A stretch of DNA of 64,000 bases from Shinella sp. SUS2 (GTDB lineage: Bacteria > Pseudomonadota > Alphaproteobacteria > Rhizobiales > Rhizobiaceae): contig NZ_KQ410737.1 of assembly GCF_001262505.1 (NCBI RefSeq), positions 62,001 to 126,000 on the forward strand, in the 5' to 3' direction. Each line of letters starts with the position of its first letter. Within the stretch, counting starts at the first letter, position 1. Below the pieces are notes generated by a model. That model saw only the letters and a program-made list of their open reading frames with translations, was not told the DNA's origin and searched no databases. Made by a program: the position numbers and the translations under genes. This document shows positions 32,019 through 41,174 of the stretch, in pieces.

Positions 32019-35005
32019 AGCGCGTCCTCGAGGAAAGCAGCGAGCTGCGCCATGTGCTTCGACATCAGGCCCGTCGCCGGCGAGGCTGCGGCCGGACGAC
32101 CGGTGTAGCGCACGCGCTGGTACTTGGCGTCGATATGGGCGAGCACCCATTCGAGATACGGATCGATGAAGGCCCAGCCACCCATGTTCTTGGGCTCTTC
32201 CTGGCACCAGACCATCTCGGCATTGCGGAAGCGCGACAGCTCGTTGATCAGCGCCTTGGCCGGGAACGGATAGAGCTGTTCCAGGCGCAGGAGATAAACG
32301 TCGTCGATACCGCGCTTTTCGCGCTCTTCCAGAAGGTCGTAGTAGACTTTGCCCGAGCACATCACGACACGGCGGATCTTGGCGTCCTTCTGCAGCTTGA
32401 TCGGACCGTCCTTGATCACCTCGGCGTCGTCCCACAGCAGACGGTGGAACGAGCTCTCGCCCGCCATTTCCGACAGCGAGGAAACGGCGCGCTTGTGGCG
32501 CAGCAGGGATTTCGGCGTCATCATGATCAGCGGCTTGCGGAAGTCGCGCTTCACCTGGCGGCGCAGGATGTGGAAGTAGTTCGCCGGCGTCGTGACGTTG
32601 GCGACCTGCATGTTGTCTTCGGCGCACATCTGCAGCCAGCGTTCGAGGCGGGCGGAGGAGTGCTCCGGACCCTGGCCCTCATAGCCGTGCGGCAGCAGGC
32701 AGACGAGGCCCGACATGCGCAGCCACTTGCGCTCACCCGACGAGATGAACTGGTCGAAGACGACCTGCGCACCGTTGGCGAAGTCGCCGAACTGGGCCTC
32801 CCAAAGCGTCAGCGCGTTGGGACGGGCCAGCGAATAGCCGTATTCGAAGCCGAGCACGGCCTCTTCCGAGAGCATCGAGTTGATGACCTCGTAGCGCGCC
32901 TGCGTGGGCGAGAGGTTGGCAAGCGGGATGTAGCGGTCTTCGGTCTCCTGATCGTAGATAACCGAATGGCGCTGCGAGAACGTGCCGCGTTCGCAATCCT
33001 GGCCGGAGAGACGGATCTTCGTGCCCTCGACGCAGAGCGTGCCATAGGCAAGCGCTTCCGCCATCGCCCAGTCGATACCCTCGCCCGTCTCCACCATCTG
33101 CATGCGGTTGTCCATGAAACGCTGAATGGTCTTGTGGGCCTTGAAGCCTTCCGGGATCGTCGCGATCTTGCGACCGATCTCCTTGAGCTGCTTCATCGGC
33201 ACGGAGGTCTTGCCGCGACGCTGTTCGTCCTGGTTGTCGGCCGAGCGCAGGCCCGACCAGGCGCCGTCCAGCCAGTCGGCCTTGTTCGGCTTGTAGGACT
33301 GGCCAGCCTCGAATTCCTGCTCGAGATTGGCGCGCCAATCCGCCTTCATCTTCTCGAATTCGCCCTCGCTGATCACGCCTTCGCCAATGAGACGCGAACC
33401 ATAGAGGTTGACCACGGTCTTGTGGGCGCGGATCGCCTTGTACATCTTCGGCTGCGTGAACGCCGGCTCGTCGCCTTCGTTGTGGCCGAAGCGACGGTAG
33501 CAGAACATGTCCAGCACGACCGGCTTGTGGAACTTCATGCGGAATTCGGTCGCGATCTTGGCAGCGTAGGTCACCGCTTCCGGATCGTCGCCGTTCACAT
33601 GGAAGATCGGCGCCTCGATCATCTTCGCCACATCCGACGGATAGGGCGAGGAGCGCGAGAAGGCCGGGTTCGTGGTGAAGCCGATCTGGTTGTTGATGAT
33701 GACGTGCACCGTGCCGGCAACGCGGTGGCCGCGCAGGCCCGACAGGCCGAGGATTTCGGCCGTCACACCCTGGCCCGCAAAGGCCGCATCGCCGTGCAGC
33801 AGCAGCGGCATGACCTGGACGCGCTCGGAGAGCGGGATGATGTCACCCTCGAAGACCTTCGCCATCTGGTCCTGCTTGGCACGGGCCTTGCCCATGACGA
33901 CAGGGTTGACGATCTCGAGATGCGAGGGGTTGGCGGTCAGCGACAGGTGCACCTTGTTGCCGTCGAACTCGCGGTCCGAAGAAGCACCGAGGTGGTACTT
34001 CACGTCGCCCGAGCCTTCCACTTCGTCGGGCGCGTAGGAGCCGCCCTTGAACTCGTGGAAGACGGCGCGGTGGGGTTTGGCCATCACGTTCGTCAGAACG
34101 TTGAGGCGGCCGCGGTGCGCCATGCCGAGAACGATTTCCTTCAAGCCGAGCTGGCCGCCCCGCTTGATGATCTGCTCCAGCGCCGGGATCAGCGCTTCAC
34201 CGCCGTCGAGGCCGAAGCGCTTGGTGCCCTTGTACTTGACGTCGATGAACTGCTCGAAGCCCTCAGCCTCGATCAGCTTCTGCAGAATCGCCTTCTTGCC
34301 TTCCGGCGTGAAATCGACGCCCTTGTCCGGACCTTCGATGCGCTCCTGGATCCAGCCCTTCTCTTCCGGGTTGGAGATGTGCATGAATTCGACGCCGATC
34401 GTCGAGCAATAGGTGCGCTCGAGGATTTCGACCATTTCGCGCACGGTCGCGTATTCGAGGCCAAGCACGTTGTCGATGAAGATCTTGCGGTCGAGATCCT
34501 TCTCCTCGAAACCGTAGTTCGACGGCGAGAGCTCGTTGTAGTCCTCAACCGGCGCCGCAAGGCCGAGCGGGTCGAGCTTGGCATGCAGGTGACCGCGGGC
34601 GCGGTAGGCACGGATCATCATGATGGCGCGAACAGAATCGCGCGTCGCCTGATTGACGTCCGCCTGGTTGACGGGCGTGCCGGTCTGCACGGCAACGGCC
34701 TCGGCCTTCGCCTGCACCTTCTTTTCAAGAACCTTCTCGACGACGCCCCAGTTGCCATCAAGCGCCGAGACCAGTTCGCCATTGGCGGCGATCGGCCAGT
34801 TGGCGCGCTGCCACGAGGCGCCCCTGGCGGCCTTCACGATGTCGGAGGGCTGGTCTTCGAGGGCCTTGAAAAAGGCCTGCCATTCCTCACCGACAGAGGC
34901 GGGGTTCGCTTCATACTTGGCGTAGAGCTGTTCGATATAGGCCGCGTTCGCTCCATCGAGGAAGGACGTGGCCAGGAATTGTTCGTTGGCGTCTAGTCGT
35001 GCCAT
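32009..35005 (-). CDS. sucA: 2-oxoglutarate dehydrogenase E1 component
   Basis: A 998-residue thiamine-diphosphate enzyme that decarboxylates 2-oxoglutarate and succinylates the E2 lipoyl arm. The N-terminal E2-contact segment ANAAYIEQLYAKYEANPASV is present. ThDP and substrate motifs include GMAHRGRLNVL, HGDAAFAGQGV and HVIINNQIGFTT. The start ATG 35005 gives the family N-terminus MARLDANEQFLATSFLDGAN. The eight bases before it have no Shine-Dalgarno sequence; a GGGAGG lies 24 bases away, beyond a 7-base-pair hairpin (see the entry at 35014-35035). A long frame on the opposite strand is a codon-bias shadow. Confidence 0.97.
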   Translation of the reverse strand: MARLDANEQFLATSFLDGANAAYIEQLYAKYEANPASVGEEWQAFFKALEDQPSDIVKAARGASWQRANWPIAANGELVSALDGNWGVVEKVLEKKVQAKAEAVAVQTGTPVNQADVNQATRDSVRAIMMIRAYRARGHLHAKLDPLGLAAPVEDYNELSPSNYGFEEKDLDRKIFIDNVLGLEYATVREMVEILERTYCSTIGVEFMHISNPEEKGWIQERIEGPDKGVDFTPEGKKAILQKLIEAEGFEQFIDVKYKGTKRFGLDGGEALIPALEQIIKRGGQLGLKEIVLGMAHRGRLNVLTNVMAKPHRAVFHEFKGGSYAPDEVEGSGDVKYHLGASSDREFDGNKVHLSLTANPSHLEIVNPVVMGKARAKQDQMAKVFEGDIIPLSERVQVMPLLLHGDAAFAGQGVTAEILGLSGLRGHRVAGTVHVIINNQIGFTTNPAFSRSSPYPSDVAKMIEAPIFHVNGDDPEAVTYAAKIATEFRMKFHKPVVLDMFCYRRFGHNEGDEPAFTQPKMYKAIRAHKTVVNLYGSRLIGEGVISEGEFEKMKADWRANLEQEFEAGQSYKPNKADWLDGAWSGLRSADNQDEQRRGKTSVPMKQLKEIGRKIATIPEGFKAHKTIQRFMDNRMQMVETGEGIDWAMAEALAYGTLCVEGTKIRLSGQDCERGTFSQRHSVIYDQETEDRYIPLANLSPTQARYEVINSMLSEEAVLGFEYGYSLARPNALTLWEAQFGDFANGAQVVFDQFISSGERKWLRMSGLVCLLPHGYEGQGPEHSSARLERWLQMCAEDNMQVANVTTPANYFHILRRQVKRDFRKPLIMMTPKSLLRHKRAVSSLSEMAGESSFHRLLWDDAEVIKDGPIKLQKDAKIRRVVMCSGKVYYDLLEEREKRGIDDVYLLRLEQLYPFPAKALINELSRFRNAEMVWCQEEPKNMGGWAFIDPYLEWVLAHIDAKYQRVRYTGRPAAASPATGLMSKHMAQLAAFLEDALGG

Positions 35006-35013
35006 GGTGTTTT

Positions 35014-35035
35014 GCGGGCGCCGCGCCCGCCTCCC
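35014..35035 (-). promoter_or_regulatory. Possible hairpin-bridged ribosome binding site of sucA
   Basis: On the minus strand GGGAGG (35035-35030) is followed by a GCGGGCG-CGG-CGCCCGC stem-loop (35030-35014), then AAAACACC and the sucA ATG. In linear form the Shine-Dalgarno sequence is 24 bases from the start, too far. If the hairpin folds, the distance becomes about eight bases, which is ideal. The layout is seen directly; the mechanism is inference. Confidence 0.5.
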
Positions 35036-35108
35036 GAACGATCGTGTTGACCGGGCTTTCCCCGGCTTGCCGCCCGGCGCTCTATCCAGCGCCAGGAAGA
35101 GACGGATC

Positions 35109-35129
35109 GGCCGGCGTTTTCAGCCGGCC
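35109..35129 (-). other. Hairpin after sucD
   Basis: A 7-base-pair stem GGCCGGC / GCCGGCC with a 7-base loop, starting 17 bases after the sucD stop in the 141-base sucD-sucA spacer. A weaker CCGGG...CCCGG stem lies nearer sucA. Confidence 0.5.
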
Positions 35130-35146
35130 AATCCCAGTTTCGTTTC

Positions 35147-36049
35147 TCAGCCCTTGAGGACTTCGACCAGCGTCTTGCCGAGACGCGCCGGCGAAGGCGA
35201 AACACGGATGCCCGCTGCCTCCATCGCCGCGATCTTGGATTCCGCGTCACCCTTGCCGCCGGAAACGACAGCGCCGGCATGACCCATGGTGCGGCCCTTC
35301 GGAGCGGTACGGCCCGCGATGAAGCCAGCCATCGGCTTCTTGCGGCCCTTCTTGGCTTCGTCGATGAGGAACTGTGCCGCATCTTCTTCGGCCGAGCCGC
35401 CGATTTCGCCGATCATGATGATCGAGGTCGTGGCGTCGTCCGCCAGGAACATCTCCAGCACGTCGATGAATTCCGTGCCCTTGACCGGGTCGCCGCCGAT
35501 GCCGACGGCCGTGGTCTGGCCGAGGCCTTCGTTGGAGGTCTGGAAGACCGCTTCATAGGTCAGCGTGCCGGAGCGCGAGACGATACCGACGGAGCCCTTG
35601 CGGAAAATCGAGCCCGGCATGATGCCGATCTTGCATTCTTCCGGCGTCAGGATGCCGGGGCAGTTTGGGCCGAGCAGACGTGAGGAGGAGCGGTCGAGGC
35701 GAGCCTTGACGCGCACCATGTCGGCAACCGGGATACCTTCGGTGATGCAGGTGATGAACGGGATTTCCGCTTCGATCGCCTCGATGATCGCGTCCGCGGC
35801 GCCTGCCGGAGGAACGTAGATCACGGATGCATCGGCACCGGTCTTCTCGCGGCCTTCGGCGACGGAAGCGAAGATCGGCAGGCTTTCGCCCTTCGAGCCG
35901 GTCCAGGTTTCGCCACCCTTCTTCGGGTGGATGCCGCCGACCATCTGCGTGCCGTAATAGGCGAGCGCCTGTTCGGTGTGGAAGGTCCCGGTCTTGCCGG
36001 TCAGGCCCTGAACGAGGACCTTGGTGTTCTTGTTGACGAGAATCGACAT
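35147..36049 (-). CDS. sucD: Succinyl-CoA synthetase subunit alpha
   Basis: A 300-residue CoA-binding subunit. The N-terminus MSILVNKNTKVLVQGLTGKTG and the CoA-site pattern VIYVPPAGAADAI are family-typical. The phosphorylated active-site histidine is His257 in GRTMGHAGAVVSGG. With the beta subunit it interconverts succinyl-CoA and succinate with substrate-level phosphorylation. It lies 18 bases after sucC, with which it is co-transcribed and co-assembled, and 141 bases before sucA, an unusually long and hairpin-rich spacer. Confidence 0.97.
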   Translation of the reverse strand: MSILVNKNTKVLVQGLTGKTGTFHTEQALAYYGTQMVGGIHPKKGGETWTGSKGESLPIFASVAEGREKTGADASVIYVPPAGAADAIIEAIEAEIPFITCITEGIPVADMVRVKARLDRSSSRLLGPNCPGILTPEECKIGIMPGSIFRKGSVGIVSRSGTLTYEAVFQTSNEGLGQTTAVGIGGDPVKGTEFIDVLEMFLADDATTSIIMIGEIGGSAEEDAAQFLIDEAKKGRKKPMAGFIAGRTAPKGRTMGHAGAVVSGGKGDAESKIAAMEAAGIRVSPSPARLGKTLVEVLKG

Positions 36050-36067
36050 GAGGTCTGGTCCTTCAGG

Positions 36068-37261
<1,194 letters not shown>

Positions 37262-37279
37262 GGGATAAATCCTGTCTGA

Positions 37280-37308
37280 GCAATTCCAGCAGGACCTGCT
37301 GGAATTGC
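37280..37308. repeat. 29-base perfect palindrome between mdh and sucC
   Basis: Two 14-base arms, GCAATTCCAGCAGG and CCTGCTGGAATTGC, around a single central A. It begins 20 bases after the mdh stop. The outer GCAATTCC / GGAATTGC arms are shared with the elements at 6751-6797 and 14911-14958. It would form a very strong mRNA hairpin or a cruciform. Confidence 0.75.
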
Positions 37309-37328
37309 GTGAAACAAAAGAGCCGGGA

Positions 37329-38291
37329 TTACTTCAGCGCGGGCGCGATGTTGATGCAGGCTTCGCACAGGCCGGCAACGGCTGCGACCGACTTGTCGAA
37401 GGCTTCCTGTTCGGCCTTATTGAGGTCGATTTCGACGATGCGCTCGACGCCGCCGGCACCGATGACCGTGGGAACGCCGACATACATGTCCTTGACGCCG
37501 TACTGGCCCGAGAGATGGGCGGCGACGGGCAGGACACGCTTCTTGTCCTTGAGGAAGGATTCGGCCATCTCGATCGCCGAAGCGGCCGGAGCATAGTAGG
37601 CCGAGCCGGTCTTGAGCAGGCCGACGATTTCGGCGCCGCCGTCACGGGTGCGCTGGATGATCTCTTCGAGGCGCTCCTTGGTGACCCAGCCCATCTTGAC
37701 GAGGTCGGTCAGCGGGATGCCGGCAACGGTGGAGTAACGGGCGAGCGGCACCATCGTGTCGCCATGGCCACCGAGAACGAAGGCGGTGACGTCCTGCACG
37801 GAAACCTTGAATTCTTCCGAGAGGAAGAGGCGGAAGCGCGCCGAGTCCAGCACGCCGGCCATGCCGACGACCATGTTCTTCGGCAGGCCCGAAAACTTCT
37901 GCAGCGCCCAGACCATCGCGTCGAGCGGGTTGGTGATGCAGATGACGAAGGCGTTTGGCGCGTACTTCTTGATGCCGGCGCCGACCTGTTCCATGACCTT
38001 GAGGTTGATGCCGAGCAGGTCATCGCGGCTCATGCCGGGCTTGCGGGCAACACCGGCGGTGACGATGCAGACATCAGCGCCTTCGATGGCGGCGTAGTCG
38101 CTGGCGCCCGTCAGCGAGGCATTGAAGCCTTCGACCGGCGAGGACTGGGCAATGTCGAGGCCCTTACCCTGCGGAATGCCGTCGGCGATGTCGAAGAGGA
38201 CGATGTCGCCCAGCTCCTTCAGGCCGGCGAGATGCGCCAGCGTGCCACCGATCATTCCAGAACCAATAAGTGCGATCTTCTTGCGGGCCAT
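37329..38291 (-). CDS. mdh: Malate dehydrogenase
   Basis: A 320-residue LDH-like malate dehydrogenase. NAD site GSGMIGG is at about 10-16. Substrate residues are Arg83 (ARKPGMSR, the arginine that marks malate over lactate specificity), Arg89, Asp149 and Arg152 (LDSARFR), and proton relay His176 (GGHGDTMVPL). It oxidises malate to oxaloacetate. The start ATG 38291 (MARKKIALIG) is the family start; the frame is open 22 codons further but reads as leader DNA. It is the first gene of the mdh-sucCDAB cluster. Confidence 0.97.
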   Translation of the reverse strand: MARKKIALIGSGMIGGTLAHLAGLKELGDIVLFDIADGIPQGKGLDIAQSSPVEGFNASLTGASDYAAIEGADVCIVTAGVARKPGMSRDDLLGINLKVMEQVGAGIKKYAPNAFVICITNPLDAMVWALQKFSGLPKNMVVGMAGVLDSARFRLFLSEEFKVSVQDVTAFVLGGHGDTMVPLARYSTVAGIPLTDLVKMGWVTKERLEEIIQRTRDGGAEIVGLLKTGSAYYAPAASAIEMAESFLKDKKRVLPVAAHLSGQYGVKDMYVGVPTVIGAGGVERIVEIDLNKAEQEAFDKSVAAVAGLCEACINIAPALK

Positions 38292-38387
38292 GAAAAGCTT
38301 CCTCTTGCTCCGATCAACAGGCCCCCAATGTCGCAATTGCGGGACCTTTCGGCGCAAGGGCTTACGCCCCTCGGGTTAAAAATTCAA

Positions 38388-38415
38388 CACATACTTTTGT
38401 ATCGAAATTTTTCAA
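38388..38415 (-). promoter_or_regulatory. Candidate mdh-suc promoter
   Basis: In an A+T-rich part of the zapE-mdh gap, minus strand, TTGAAA (38415-38410) is followed after 16 bases by TATGTG (38393-38388). This is a reasonable -35/-10 pair about 100 bases before the mdh start. A GGGC-GTAA-GCCC mini-hairpin lies in the leader. Assignment is by eye only. Confidence 0.35.
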
Positions 38416-38430
38416 TCGGTTAGATGCAAA

Positions 38431-38454
38431 AATTCTTACGTAAACGTAAGAATT
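38431..38454. promoter_or_regulatory. Perfect inverted repeat upstream of mdh / downstream of zapE
   Basis: Ten-base arms AATTCTTACG and CGTAAGAATT separated by TAAA. It starts four bases after the zapE stop and lies just upstream of the candidate mdh promoter. On the minus strand a short T-rich run (TTTTTG) follows, so it could be a weak zapE terminator. The arms could equally be an operator for a dimeric repressor or activator of the mdh-suc operon. Confidence 0.6.
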
Positions 38455-38458
38455 CCTG

Positions 38459-39652
38459 TCACGCTTTCGTCACGTCATCGCCATATCGGGCCGTATGATC
38501 TGCAAGATATTCCGTACTGCGGATCTCGATGAGGCGCGAGACGGTGCGATCGAATTCAAAACCTTCGGTGCCTTTGCGGGTCACCAGAAGCTCTTCCGGG
38601 GCGGCGGCCGCGGAGGCGAACAGCCGGACGCGATGGTCGTAGACCGTGTCCACGAGATTGATGAAGCGCTTGGTCTCGTTGCGCTTGTCCGCGCCGAGCA
38701 AGGGGATGTGGTCGACGAACAGCGTGTCGTAGCGCGACAGGATTTCGAGATAGTCGGCGGCCCCCAGCGGACGCTGGCAGAGATCGGCGAAGGAAAAGCG
38801 CGCCGCCCGGGCTGATGCCTGCGGCACCGTTATGCTGCGGCCGCGGAAGGCGATCGTCTCGGCATCGACCGTCTTGCCCGCCACCTCGCGCCGCCAGGCC
38901 GCATCCATCGCCATGTCGGCTTCCGGCGTCAGCGGATAGCGGAAGACCGGCAGGCCACTGTCCTTTTCCAGCCGGTAATCCGTCAGCGAATCCAGCGGAA
39001 CGATCTCGACATATTGTTTCAGGAGATCGACGAAGGGCAGGAACAAGCCGCGATTGAGGCCATCCTTGTAGAGATTGTCGGGCTCGACGTTCGATGTCGT
39101 CACCAGGATGCAGCCGCGCTGGAACAGCTCGCCGAACAGGCGCGACAGGATCATCGCATCGGCGATATCCGTCACGGAAAACTCGTCGAAGCAGAGCAGC
39201 CGCGCTTCCTCGACGAGGCTTGCGGCCACCGGCGGTACGGGATCGGCCTGCTTGGTCTCCCCGGCCTTCAGCTTCTGGCGGTGCTTGTGGATGCGATCGT
39301 GCACGTCGGCCATGAACTCATGGAAATGCGCCCGACGCTTGCGCTTCACCCGCGCCAGCTCGAAGAACATGTCCATCAGCATGGTCTTGCCGCGCCCGAC
39401 GCCGCCATAGATGTAAAGGCCCTTGGGGGCGCTGACGGTTTCGGGTTTGCGGGAGGCGAAGAGCCAGCCGAGCGCGCTGGATTTGCGCGCCGGGCGCTGG
39501 GCGTGCAGGTCGAGAAGCAGCCGGTCGAAGCGCGCGGCCATGGCCTTCTGCGCCGGGTCCGGCTTCAGCTCGCCACTCTGGACAAGGGCCTGCAGCCTAT
39601 CCGAAACGCCATGGTCCGGATGTGTCGATCCGCTGTCCCAGTCCTTGCCCAT
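38459..39652 (-). CDS. zapE: ZapE/AFG1-like cell division ATPase
   Basis: A 397-residue AFG1-family AAA-type ATPase. Walker A is YIYGGVGRGKTMLMD (about 80-94), Walker B is ARLLCFDEFSVTDI, and sensor-region LVTTSNVEPDNLY follows. In E. coli ZapE acts on the Z-ring under low oxygen or high temperature, and eukaryotic relatives (Lace1/Afg1) act in mitochondrial protein quality control. In rhizobia the gene commonly precedes mdh, as here. The Inh/Omp19 lipoprotein gene ends 38 bases upstream on the same strand. Confidence 0.94.
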   Translation of the reverse strand: MGKDWDSGSTHPDHGVSDRLQALVQSGELKPDPAQKAMAARFDRLLLDLHAQRPARKSSALGWLFASRKPETVSAPKGLYIYGGVGRGKTMLMDMFFELARVKRKRRAHFHEFMADVHDRIHKHRQKLKAGETKQADPVPPVAASLVEEARLLCFDEFSVTDIADAMILSRLFGELFQRGCILVTTSNVEPDNLYKDGLNRGLFLPFVDLLKQYVEIVPLDSLTDYRLEKDSGLPVFRYPLTPEADMAMDAAWRREVAGKTVDAETIAFRGRSITVPQASARAARFSFADLCQRPLGAADYLEILSRYDTLFVDHIPLLGADKRNETKRFINLVDTVYDHRVRLFASAAAAPEELLVTRKGTEGFEFDRTVSRLIEIRSTEYLADHTARYGDDVTKA

Positions 39653-39690
39653 GGGCGGGTTTTATCCGTGTCGGTGTCGGAAGGACGGGA

Positions 39691-40233
39691 TCAGCGCGAA
39701 AGGCTGACGGGTTGGCCGGAATTGGTCGTGCCGTCAAAGCGAGCGTCTGCAGACTTGTAGAGGCGGGCAATGGAATTGCCGTTGCGGTCCTTCAACACGA
39801 CCTGCTTGCCGGCAACTTCCCAGGAGCCCATCGTCGTCAGCTCGCCGGCGCAACCACGCGTGCCGCCGCGCGAGCCGCTGCCGAGATTGGTGAGCGTCAG
39901 GAACATGTCGCAGGAAGACGGGCCGCTTGCCACACGCCAGTTGCCGACCATGGATTCCTTCGTGACGTCGAGCGCCGTCGCAGCTGCCGCATCCGCCGCA
40001 CCGCCGGCAACACCCGTTCCGGTCGCCATGGCCGTGTCGGTCGTCGGCTTTTCCGGGAACTGCGACGTGTCCGTCGTCGGGTCGGGCAGCTGGCTGGAGG
40101 AAACGCTGCCGATCGGCTGGGCCTGCAGCGGCGTAATATTCTGCTGCGTGTTGACGCTGTCCATCGACGTGCGCTGGCAACCGGCCAGAGCAAGCGCCAT
40201 CATCAGCCCGCCTGCCACATGGTGAATCCGCAT
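39691..40233 (-). CDS. Inh/Omp19-like protease inhibitor lipoprotein
   Basis: A 180-residue lipoprotein. The signal peptide ends in the lipobox LALAGC with Cys19 as the lipidated residue. A Thr/Ser/Pro-rich linker (about 20-80) leads to a C-terminal AprI/Inh-type beta-barrel: GNWRVASGPSSCDMFLTLTN, then GCAGELTTMGSWEVAGKQVVL, with two cysteines likely in a disulfide. The arrangement matches Brucella Omp19, an outer-membrane lipoprotein and protease inhibitor. GGGAG lies before ATG 40233, and an upstream frame opening is rejected. Confidence 0.88.
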   Translation of the reverse strand: MRIHHVAGGLMMALALAGCQRTSMDSVNTQQNITPLQAQPIGSVSSSQLPDPTTDTSQFPEKPTTDTAMATGTGVAGGAADAAAATALDVTKESMVGNWRVASGPSSCDMFLTLTNLGSGSRGGTRGCAGELTTMGSWEVAGKQVVLKDRNGNSIARLYKSADARFDGTTNSGQPVSLSR

Positions 40234-40376
40234 GTCGTTACTCCCGATATCTGCCCGATACTGCTGCCATGCAGCAATTTCCGCCGAATTAACGTGAATC
40301 GCCCGCACGAATCAAGACGAAACGGCCCGAATAGTCGAGCCGCCTCCTCACGTTTCGTGAATGCCTATCATATGGG

Positions 40377-41156
40377 TCAGAGCCGGCGCTCGACCAGCAT
40401 CTTCTTGATTTCGCCGATCGCTTTCGCCGGGTTCAACCCCTTCGGGCAAGCCTGGGCGCAGTTCATGATCGTGTGGCAGCGGTAGAGACGGAAGGGGTCT
40501 TCCAGATTGTCGAGGCGCTCGCCGGTGGCTTCGTCGCGGCTGTCGATCAGCCAGCGATAGGCCTGGAGGAGGACGGCCGGGCCGAGATAGCGGTCGCCGT
40601 TCCACCAATAGCTTGGACAGGAGGTCGAGCAGCAGGCGCAGAGAATGCACTCATAGAGGCCGTCGAGCTTGAGACGGTCCTCATGGCTCTGCTTCCATTC
40701 CTTGGCCGGCGTCGGCGAGACGGTTTTCAGCCAGGGCTCGATCGAACGGTGCTGGGCGTAGAAGTTGGTGAGATCGGGAACGAGATCTTTTACGACCGGC
40801 ATATGCGGCAGCGGATAGACCTTCACCGCACCCTTCACCTCGTCCATGCCCTTCGTGCAAGCGAGCGTGTTGGTGCCGTCGATGTTCATGGCGCAGGAAC
40901 CGCAGATGCCCTCGCGGCAGGAGCGGCGCAGCGTCAGCGTCGGATCGATCTTGTTCTTGATGTAGAGCAGCGCGTCGAGCACCATCGGGCCGCAATCGTC
41001 GACGTCGATGTAGAACGTGTCGATCGACGGGTTCTTGCCGTCGTCGGGGTTCCAGCGATAGATGCGGAACTCGCGGGTGTTCGCGGCGCCGGCCGGCTTC
41101 GGCCAGACCTTGCCTTCGGTCATCTGCGAGTTTTTCGGGAGAGCGAGTTCAACCAT
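40377..41156 (-). CDS. sdhB: Succinate dehydrogenase iron-sulfur subunit
   Basis: A 259-residue subunit. The [2Fe-2S] site is in SCREGICGSCAMN with the fourth Cys in TLACTKG. The [4Fe-4S] site is CILCACCSTSCP, and the [3Fe-4S] and second-cluster ligands are in CHTIMNCAQACPKGLNP. It passes electrons from the flavin of SdhA to ubiquinone at the SdhCD membrane anchor. It lies 18 bases after sdhA as the last gene of sdhCDAB. The gap downstream (40234-40376) separates it from the lipoprotein gene. Confidence 0.97.
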   Translation of the reverse strand: MVELALPKNSQMTEGKVWPKPAGAANTREFRIYRWNPDDGKNPSIDTFYIDVDDCGPMVLDALLYIKNKIDPTLTLRRSCREGICGSCAMNIDGTNTLACTKGMDEVKGAVKVYPLPHMPVVKDLVPDLTNFYAQHRSIEPWLKTVSPTPAKEWKQSHEDRLKLDGLYECILCACCSTSCPSYWWNGDRYLGPAVLLQAYRWLIDSRDEATGERLDNLEDPFRLYRCHTIMNCAQACPKGLNPAKAIGEIKKMLVERRL

Positions 41157-41174
41157 GTCCTGTTCTCCTCGGGA

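Noticed and set aside
30812..34996. A 1394-codon open frame on the plus strand opposite sucB and sucA
   Set aside because: It lies exactly antisense to two unmistakable genes. Its translation is His/Arg/Asp/Leu/Val-rich with no domain pattern. High-G+C codon bias leaves one antisense frame free of stops, which explains it.
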